Source of the DNA: CAZKRU01 sp964555235
GTDB lineage: Bacteria > Verrucomicrobiota > Verrucomicrobiia > Methylacidiphilales > CAMAQI01
Direction of reading: 5' to 3'
Length of the DNA stretch: 25,426 nt
Assembly: GCA_964555235.1 (NCBI GenBank)
Contig: CAZKRU010000065.1
Location: forward strand, 1-25,426
Each line of letters begins with the position of its first letter. Position 1 is the first letter of the stretch. This document shows, one piece after another, positions 20,506 to 25,426 of this stretch. The notes under the pieces were generated by a model. The model worked only from the letters and a program-made list of their open reading frames with translations. It made no database searches and was not told the DNA's origin. Made by a program: the position numbers and the translations under genes.

Positions 20506-21860
20506 GTCGTCTCCGAAGTTTTGATGCCGGTGGGGAGTCCGCTCATGGAAACTAATTTCTTCCAACTCGAGCCTCCGTTTAATGTGACATTTCTTAAATC
20601 TTCCTCGAAAGTCGGATACGAAGTCGCAATGCAATCGACATCTTCAATGATGGTTTCGCCTTGGGCAAAGAGTCCAAGAATGGCACAGGCCATGGCAATC
20701 CGATGATCGCCGTAGCATTTGACTCGTGCGCCATGAATCGGACTCCCCCCTTTGATCGCCATTCCATCTTTAAATTCGTCGACGGTTACTCCGAAAGCAC
20801 GAAGGTTGTTGGCCATGGCCGCAATGCGATCAGTCTCCTTCACGCGAAGTTCTTCCGCATCGCGAAAGACCGTTTCACCCTCGGCAAGGGCTCCGGCGAC
20901 CGAGAGGATGGGAAGTTCATCAATCACATTCGGAATTTCATCCCCGCTAATCGTTGCTCCGGAAAGTCGACCACCCTTGACCTGAAGCGTTCCGACCGGT
21001 TCGGCCGAGGAGCTCTCAATCGTTTCACGAATCTGTGCGCCCATCCGAAGAAGAACGCTGAGGAGTCCTGTTCGGGTCGGATTCAAGCCGACATGACGGA
21101 TGATCAAATTCGAGCGGGGGGAAGCAGAAGCGGCAACGAGCCAAAAGGCGGCGGAAGAGAAATCGCCCGGGACTTCAATGTCATTGGCGTGGAGGACAGT
21201 GTCGCCATGAAGGCTGACCGTTTTTCCTTTAATCGTCGGAGCTGCATGAAAATGTTCGAGCATCCGTTCGGTGTGATCGCGACTGACCGCCGGTTCGGTG
21301 ACGGAAGTCATGCCCTTGGCAAACAATCCGGCGAGAAGGATGGCAGACTTGAGTTGAGCACTGGCGATCGGGGACTGATATTGAATTGCTTGAAGGTCGC
21401 GACCAAAAATTTCGAGCGGAGGACGCCCTTTTTCTCCATGGGCTTCAATTCGGGCCCCCATTTGGCTGAGAGGAGTAATGACGCGTTGCATCGGACGTCC
21501 GGAGAGGGAGGCGTCGCCAAAAAGATAGGAATCAAATTTTTGTCCGCAGAGGAGTCCGGTGAGAAGTCGCATCGAGGTTCCGGAATTTCCACAATCGAGT
21601 GGTTCACACGCAGGTTTGAGTTTTCGGGATGAGCCTTCAATGAGAATATGATTTTCGTCAATTTCTTCAATTTGAACGCCAAGCGCCTGGAAGATTCGCA
21701 TCGTGCAGAGGCAATCTTCCGAGCGGAGAAAGCCGGTGATTCGGGTGCGCCCTTCGGCGAGTGCTCCAAAAATGATCGAGCGATGAGAGATGCTTTTATC
21801 GCCAGGAACCCGAAGATCGGCCTGAATGCTTTGGCAAGGTGTGACGCGCAACGTTTTCAT
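20502..21860 (-). CDS. aroA: 3-phosphoshikimate 1-carboxyvinyltransferase (EPSP synthase)
   Basis: 452 residues, the sixth step of the shikimate pathway, joining phosphoenolpyruvate to shikimate 3-phosphate. Motifs are LRVPGDKSISHRSIIFGALA at the N-terminus, CGNSGTSMRLLTGLL, LRVKETDRIAAMANNLRAFG and GDHRIAMACAILG. The start is the ATG at 21860, overlapping the tyrA stop as ATGA; an upstream in-frame start at 22031 adds 57 residues of low-complexity shadow inside tyrA and is not used. It is the middle gene of the aromatic operon. Confidence 0.97.
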   Translation of the reverse strand: MKTLRVTPCQSIQADLRVPGDKSISHRSIIFGALAEGRTRITGFLRSEDCLCTMRIFQALGVQIEEIDENHILIEGSSRKLKPACEPLDCGNSGTSMRLLTGLLCGQKFDSYLFGDASLSGRPMQRVITPLSQMGARIEAHGEKGRPPLEIFGRDLQAIQYQSPIASAQLKSAILLAGLFAKGMTSVTEPAVSRDHTERMLEHFHAAPTIKGKTVSLHGDTVLHANDIEVPGDFSSAAFWLVAASASPRSNLIIRHVGLNPTRTGLLSVLLRMGAQIRETIESSSAEPVGTLQVKGGRLSGATISGDEIPNVIDELPILSVAGALAEGETVFRDAEELRVKETDRIAAMANNLRAFGVTVDEFKDGMAIKGGSPIHGARVKCYGDHRIAMACAILGLFAQGETIIEDVDCIATSYPTFEEDLRNVTLNGGSSWKKLVSMSGLPTGIKTSETT

Positions 21861-22708
21861 AAACAAGGTGGTTGGAGATTGGAACGGATTTGTGAGGCGT
21901 CGGCAAGCCATTCTCGCAATGCTTTTTCGTCCTGGGTCTGGATCAGGGATTCGACTGTGGTGAGTTCTTTGCGGAGTCGAAGGATGCTTTCGCGAACGGC
22001 TTCCTGGTTGTTGATCAGAATTTCCGACCACATCGGAGCGGGTCCGGCAGCGACGCGAGTGGTGTCACGAAATCCAGGTCCACGAAATTCTAGGCTTTCC
22101 GGCTCTGTCGAGCGGACCAGTGCCGAAGCGAGGAGATGAGGGAGATGACTGATTTGCGCCACACGACGATCGTGTTCTTCCGGAGAACAAGTGGAAACCG
22201 TACACCCGAGGGACTGCCAAAAAGTAATGACCGTTTCGAGGGCCGAAGAATCAGTCGCTGCGGTAGGAGTGACGATCGTTCGCGCGCCGACGAAGAGATC
22301 TTCCCGTGCGGCATCAAATCCGGATTTTTCGCTTCCGGCCATCGGATGACTTCCGACCCATTTGGCAACGCCGGCGAGGGATTCTTCCATTTGCGCGACG
22401 ACCGGGCCTTTGACGCTCCCGACATCGGTCACGATTGAAAAGGGATCAAGCGCGCCTTTGATGCGCTCGGTGAGTTCGGGCATAATGCCAATCGGCACGG
22501 CAAAGATGACGAGTTCAGCATCCTGCACGACTTGAATCGGATCCGTGGAGATCAGGGCATCCAATGAGGAGCGGCGCAACGCTTCCGCTGCCTCAGGGCG
22601 ACGCGCGTAGAGGGAAAGCGAACCACAGAGACCGCGCGCTTTCACCGCCAAGGCGAGAGATCCTCCCAGGAGACCGGGGCCAAGAATGGCGATTTTTGAA
22701 AACTTCAT
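21857..22708 (-). CDS. tyrA: Prephenate dehydrogenase
   Basis: 283 residues, oxidative decarboxylation of prephenate (or arogenate) in tyrosine synthesis. The Rossmann motif GPGLLGGSLALAV is at 10-22. TDVGSVKGPV, GSHPMAGSEKSGFDAA, the ISHLPHLLASAL stretch and FRGPGFRDTTRVAAG are diagnostic of TyrA. No fused chorismate mutase or ACT domain is seen. It overlaps hisC upstream and aroA downstream by 4 bp each. Whether prephenate or arogenate, and NAD or NADP, is used cannot be read reliably by eye. Confidence 0.95.
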   Translation of the reverse strand: MKFSKIAILGPGLLGGSLALAVKARGLCGSLSLYARRPEAAEALRRSSLDALISTDPIQVVQDAELVIFAVPIGIMPELTERIKGALDPFSIVTDVGSVKGPVVAQMEESLAGVAKWVGSHPMAGSEKSGFDAAREDLFVGARTIVTPTAATDSSALETVITFWQSLGCTVSTCSPEEHDRRVAQISHLPHLLASALVRSTEPESLEFRGPGFRDTTRVAAGPAPMWSEILINNQEAVRESILRLRKELTTVESLIQTQDEKALREWLADASQIRSNLQPPCL

Positions 22709-23796
22709 AAGACTTCAGGAAGCGCGGCCAAGAAGCGTTCGTTCTGTTCCTTCGTTCCGACGCTGACGCGAATCCATTCCGGCATCCGGTAGCTGAGCAT
22801 CGAGCGCACGATAAGTCCTTTTTTCATCAAGGCTTTGAAAACGCCATCGCCATCGCCGACGTTCACAAGAACGAAATTTGCCACCGAGGGGACGTAGCGG
22901 AGTCCCATTGCCTTAAAGGTTTTTTCGAACAAGGCGCGGCCTTCGTCAGTGATTTGTTTGGTGCGTCGTTGATGCTCCAAATCGCTGAGTCCCGCCAAGG
23001 CTCCGGCTTGGGCGATGGCATTGGTGTTGAACGGTTGCCGCGCGCGTTGCAAAAGATCGGCCGTCTCGCCTCCGGTCAACCCGTAGCCGATGCGGATTCC
23101 AGCCAGCCCTTGAATTTTAGAGAAGGTTCGCATGAGAACGACGTTCTTCCCTTCCTTGACGTAATCCAATGAGGAGGGAGCATCGTCGAGAAATTCGTAG
23201 TAGGCTTCGTCCAGCGCCAGAACCACATGATCCGGCAATGCTTTCACAAAGGCATTCAACTGGGCATTCGTGACGCGAGTGCCGGTTGGATTGTTCGGAT
23301 TCGCGACGAAGACGATTCGCGTTTTCGGAGTGATGGCCTTGAGCATCGCATCAAGATCATGCGTGAATTCGCGGTCGGGGACCTCCACACAAGTGACTCC
23401 AAAGAGTTGAGCCATCAATTTGTAAACGGCAAAAGCATTGCGGACCGTCACGATTTCGTGTTCGCCCGGACGGGTAAACGTGTGAAAGAGGAGCTCAATG
23501 ATTTCGTTGGAGCCATTTCCCAGAACAACGTTCTCGCGTTTGATTCCGAAGTGCGCGGCGATTCCCTCGCGCAAATGAAATCCTCCGCCATCCGGGTAAA
23601 AGTGAATTTTTTCAAGCGCGGCACGCATGGCCACCAGTGCTTTGGGAGAAGGCCCGAGCGGATTTTCGTTGGAAGCAAGTTTGACGATTGATGAAGGTTC
23701 CAAACCTAACTCACGTGCGACATCTTCAATCGGTTTTCCCGGCTCATACGGGACCAGCTCCAAGAGCTCCCGATTGGCCAATTCACGAATCCTCAT
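22705..23796 (-). CDS. hisC: Histidinol-phosphate/aromatic aminotransferase (class I/II, PLP)
   Basis: 363 residues from the ATG at 23796. PLP-enzyme motifs are KLASNENPLGPSPKA, GNGSNEIIELLFHTF, VFVANPNNPTGT, DEAYYEF, and RTFSKIQGLAGIRIGYG with the Schiff-base lysine. The sequence is of the HisC family. The setting with tyrA and aroA suggests it serves, alone or in addition, as the aromatic aminotransferase making tyrosine and phenylalanine, as HisC-type enzymes do in several bacteria. hisF is in the window but not adjacent. In-frame starts at 23838 and 23841 add 14 to 15 residues; the HisC family start MRIRELANRELLELVPYEPG favours 23796. Confidence 0.92.
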   Translation of the reverse strand: MRIRELANRELLELVPYEPGKPIEDVARELGLEPSSIVKLASNENPLGPSPKALVAMRAALEKIHFYPDGGGFHLREGIAAHFGIKRENVVLGNGSNEIIELLFHTFTRPGEHEIVTVRNAFAVYKLMAQLFGVTCVEVPDREFTHDLDAMLKAITPKTRIVFVANPNNPTGTRVTNAQLNAFVKALPDHVVLALDEAYYEFLDDAPSSLDYVKEGKNVVLMRTFSKIQGLAGIRIGYGLTGGETADLLQRARQPFNTNAIAQAGALAGLSDLEHQRRTKQITDEGRALFEKTFKAMGLRYVPSVANFVLVNVGDGDGVFKALMKKGLIVRSMLSYRMPEWIRVSVGTKEQNERFLAALPEVL

Positions 23797-23939
23797 AGGT
23801 TGGTCAAAGTGCCGCAAGGGTCCAATTTTGTCGATCATCAAAGTTCAGAATTTGGTAGGGCGGGATCGATGATCGTGTCATCGCGATCTCGGTGGTTGGA
23901 AGAATGCTGCCCCTAATGAGCAACATAATCGAGTGACGA

Positions 23940-23983
23940 CTGGTAGGGCGACCTCTCCGAGGGCGCCGCCGACTTCGAAGGCG
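23940..23983. repeat. Truncated copy of the 70-base palindromic element
   Basis: The left half, from CTGGTAGGGCGACCTCTCC on through GAGGGCGCCG, matches the left ends of the elements at 2665-2734 and 10544-10613. The inverted right end is missing; the stop codon of the 73-codon gene begins at the break. A lone TTGGTAGGG in the same direction lies at 23852-23860. The remaining 23842-23940 gap shows nothing else. Confidence 0.55.
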
Positions 23984-24187
23984 TTACTTTATCGGGCAAC
24001 CTTCATCAATTGTTTTCTGAAAATGATCGGCCTCTTCGCTACTCAGGCAACCAAAGACCGAAGCAAAAGCCTGTTGCTTGGTCAGGCGGGAACTTTCTTT
24101 GAGCTGATGCACGAATTTGGCGGCTTCTTCAACCTTCGCTGGAGGAAGCTCCTTTAATTCTTCAACGATCAACTCGATCTTGCTCAT
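23984..24187 (-). CDS. Small antitoxin-like protein, orphan
   Basis: 67 residues from the ATG at 24187. It is helical and acidic: MSKIELIVEELKELPPAKVE followed by EAAKFVHQL, then a variable segment and SSEEADHFQKTIDEGC. This architecture, a regular LPPAKVEEAAKFVHQL helix plus a D/E-rich C-terminal tail, is typical of small antitoxins paired with PIN or RelE-type toxins. No toxin gene fits downstream, where a repeat and then hisC follow, so it is solitary or has lost its partner. An in-frame start 18 bases upstream is rejected because a well-spaced promoter lies there. Function as an antitoxin is inferred. Confidence 0.65.
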   Translation of the reverse strand: MSKIELIVEELKELPPAKVEEAAKFVHQLKESSRLTKQQAFASVFGCLSSEEADHFQKTIDEGCPIK

Positions 24188-24193
24188 ACACAA

Positions 24194-24222
24194 ATAGTAG
24201 CCCAACTCTTGCGCGTCATCAA
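24194..24222 (-). promoter_or_regulatory. Promoter of the antitoxin-like gene, apparently leaderless
   Basis: TTGATG (24222-24217), exactly 17 bases, TACTAT (24199-24194), then 6 bases to the ATG at 24187. This is the strongest -10 match among the short-leader promoters in the window. Confidence 0.55.
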
Positions 24223-24232
24223 TCGAAAACCC

Positions 24233-25150
24233 TTAGTGCTCAGGTTGCTTATATTTCAAACAAGTCAGGTACATTTTATGATCAGTATGGGGGCAGTTCC
24301 GAACAAATGAATCGCTCGAGATCAGATCGGGAGAAATCCAAACTTGATCAATTCTGAGTAATGGAAGATCTCTGGTAATGGTATTGCACCAGCCGCGTCC
24401 GCAGTTTTTAAAGCTATCGTGGAGTAACGGATCGATTTCCTGAAAGACGCGATCGCCTTGGGGGACATTAAAGTCTCCTCCCAGAATGATCGGCATCTCT
24501 TGAGGTAGTATTTTCCTGATTTCGAGAATCTGTTGAATTTGAAGCTTTCGCATTTGGTATTGAGATGTCCAGCACTCCGGATTCCAGAAATCAATTCGAG
24601 GGTTGCTTGTTGCGAGTCGTACGGACGCAATGAAAAGTTTTTTTCCTCGAATCGTAGCGATCCCTGTCGTGAAGAATCTGTTTCTCTCCGACGCAAGTAT
24701 TTCCCCCTTCACGATGATACTGACGTCCATCCCATGAACGAATGTATAGGAACTTCCTGCTAGGCATTCGGCTATCCTTTTTTGACTGGGACTTTCTTGC
24801 GTGAGGATGACGTCTGGCAGCTCTAAAAGAGTCTCTTGAATGGGCTCAATATTCCCTGAGCAATTAATGGTAACTACTTTGAGATCGGATTTTGTTTCGG
24901 GTATTGAACTCCAGCCTCTCAGGATAGAAGGAATCTCCTCTACATTAAGAAATGTGAATAGAAGCCAAAGAAATGTTGCGATGTAAAATGTCCGACTTTT
25001 ATAGGAAGGGAGGGAGAGAGTCCAAATACAGAGCCAAGCCCATGTTGGAAGAATCGTGAGAGCGGTTGCCCAGTCAGGTCTTACCGAGTAAACCGAGAGG
25101 AGACCGATGGCAAGTCCGGCTGAAAGATATGCTGTGAAGGATTTGATCAC
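24233..25150 (-). CDS. Membrane-anchored endonuclease/exonuclease/phosphatase-family protein
   Basis: 305 residues. The N-terminus has about three hydrophobic segments (roughly 5-22, 28-48 and 54-70). The rest is an EEP-fold hydrolase with the full catalytic set: Asn in VVTINCSGN, Glu119 in LTQES, GGDFNVPQGD (224-233), Asp268 in LRIDQVWIS, and HTDH at 288-291. Such enzymes cut phosphodiester or phosphoester bonds using Mg2+; related membrane-tethered members are common in bacteria, mostly unassigned, so the substrate is open. The catalytic domain is probably outside the cytoplasm, but topology is inferred. The start is a GTG at 25150. The base composition is visibly richer in A and T than that of neighbouring genes. 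Confidence 0.85.
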   Translation of the reverse strand: MIKSFTAYLSAGLAIGLLSVYSVRPDWATALTILPTWAWLCIWTLSLPSYKSRTFYIATFLWLLFTFLNVEEIPSILRGWSSIPETKSDLKVVTINCSGNIEPIQETLLELPDVILTQESPSQKRIAECLAGSSYTFVHGMDVSIIVKGEILASERNRFFTTGIATIRGKKLFIASVRLATSNPRIDFWNPECWTSQYQMRKLQIQQILEIRKILPQEMPIILGGDFNVPQGDRVFQEIDPLLHDSFKNCGRGWCNTITRDLPLLRIDQVWISPDLISSDSFVRNCPHTDHKMYLTCLKYKQPEH

Positions 25151-25195
25151 TTGAATAATGACTGCAGGTACTTGTCCCGATCAGGATGCCAAAGG

Positions 25196-25306
25196 CTAAA
25201 GATGAATTTTTGCACGAGAGATTGCAACTTGAATGACACCACTTGAGAGAACGCCAAGAAGAGCAAAGAAGAGGTAACCGAGAATTAAGGCAATGGAGGA
25301 ACCCAT
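25196..25306 (-). CDS. Possible 36-residue membrane peptide
   Basis: The frame reads MGSSIALILGYLFFALLGVL, then SSGVIQVAIS and a basic end RAKIHL: one membrane helix with a positively charged tail. The ATG at 25306 has TAAGCC 7 bases upstream, in line with the short-leader pattern. The frame stays open further upstream to about 25377 (including AWQRIQNKPCS) but has no usable start there, so a longer protein with an unusual start, or a truncated gene, is possible. It is on the same strand as, and 45 bp before, the EEP-family gene, so it may be co-transcribed. No family recognised. Confidence 0.4.
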   Translation of the reverse strand: MGSSIALILGYLFFALLGVLSSGVIQVAISRAKIHL

Positions 25307-25426
25307 CGAGCAGGGCTTATTTTGAATTCGCTGCCAGGCTCCTGAAATATAAATTGCAACAAGTTTTGGCCTTAACTGTTACCACTTTCTTTAACATTGT
25401 AGTCGTTTCCAAAATTGAGATCGCAA
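25307..25426. other. AT-rich end of window, no convincing feature
   Basis: Besides the upstream extension of the 36-residue frame, only short chance frames are seen. The stretch is visibly AT-rich. Confidence 0.4.

Noticed and set aside
19933..20706. 257-codon plus-strand frame
   Set aside because: It is antisense to cmk and aroA and has no recognisable domain.
21861..22031. Longer aroA start adding 57 residues
   Set aside because: The extension lies within tyrA and has no family match; the ATG at 21860 gives the standard N-terminus and an ATGA overlap.
23797..23841. Upstream TTG/ATG starts for hisC
   Set aside because: The added residues do not resemble HisC N-termini, and the ATG at 23796 matches the family start.
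1..25426. tRNA, rRNA or riboswitch genes
   Set aside because: Nothing with the expected conserved bases or folds was seen by eye; a covariance-model scan (Infernal/tRNAscan) would settle it.

Overview
The window looks like a chromosomal segment from a member of the Verrucomicrobiota or a near relative in the PVC group. This is inferred from gene content and style: a free-standing CoaB-like domain protein, a hisC-tyrA-aroA-cmk block, few clear Shine-Dalgarno sites, and many short palindromic intergenic repeats. No rRNA, tRNA, CRISPR array, insertion sequence or phage gene was recognised. Almost all genes are housekeeping or transport functions, so this is core genome rather than an island.

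Left part (1-5800). A truncated AraC-family regulator faces an oligopeptide-type substrate-binding lipoprotein. Next come a stand-alone CoaB-like protein, the folate-binding iron-sulfur repair protein YgfZ, and a lipoprotein cyclophilin. A small protein with a coiled coil, a basic GRP linker and a predicted winged helix closes this part.

Sulfur block (5840-10520, minus strand). An Rrf2-family regulator is followed in the same direction by an unrecognised 74-residue protein and then by sbp, cysT, cysW and cysA, a complete sulfate ABC importer. The same 17-base imperfect palindrome lies in front of the regulator gene and in front of the unknown gene plus importer. This points to an autoregulated sulfur regulon.

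Middle (10544-18842). In order: hisF, a FAD amine-oxidase/UDP-galactopyranose-mutase-like protein, leuS, a NodZ-like glycosyltransferase, 5-formyltetrahydrofolate cyclo-ligase, a metallo-beta-lactamase-fold hydrolase, and an HD-domain protein spaced 2 bp behind the hydrolase.

Right part (19013-25426, minus strand). hisC, tyrA, aroA, cmk and an AraC-type regulator are joined by successive 4-bp ATGA overlaps, forming one aromatic amino acid operon with a regulator at its end. Upstream lie an orphan antitoxin-like gene, a membrane-anchored endonuclease/exonuclease/phosphatase-family protein, and a possible 36-residue membrane peptide.

Three non-coding patterns stand out. First, four of the five convergent gene junctions carry a long hairpin whose arms are built from 9-base degenerate units; the unit differs between loci, but the two arms of each locus match each other. 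Second, a different palindromic element of exactly 70 bases occurs twice, with a truncated third copy. Third, many genes have a -10-like hexamer only 6 to 8 bases before the start codon and no Shine-Dalgarno site, which suggests leaderless mRNAs. This pattern also corrects several gene starts.
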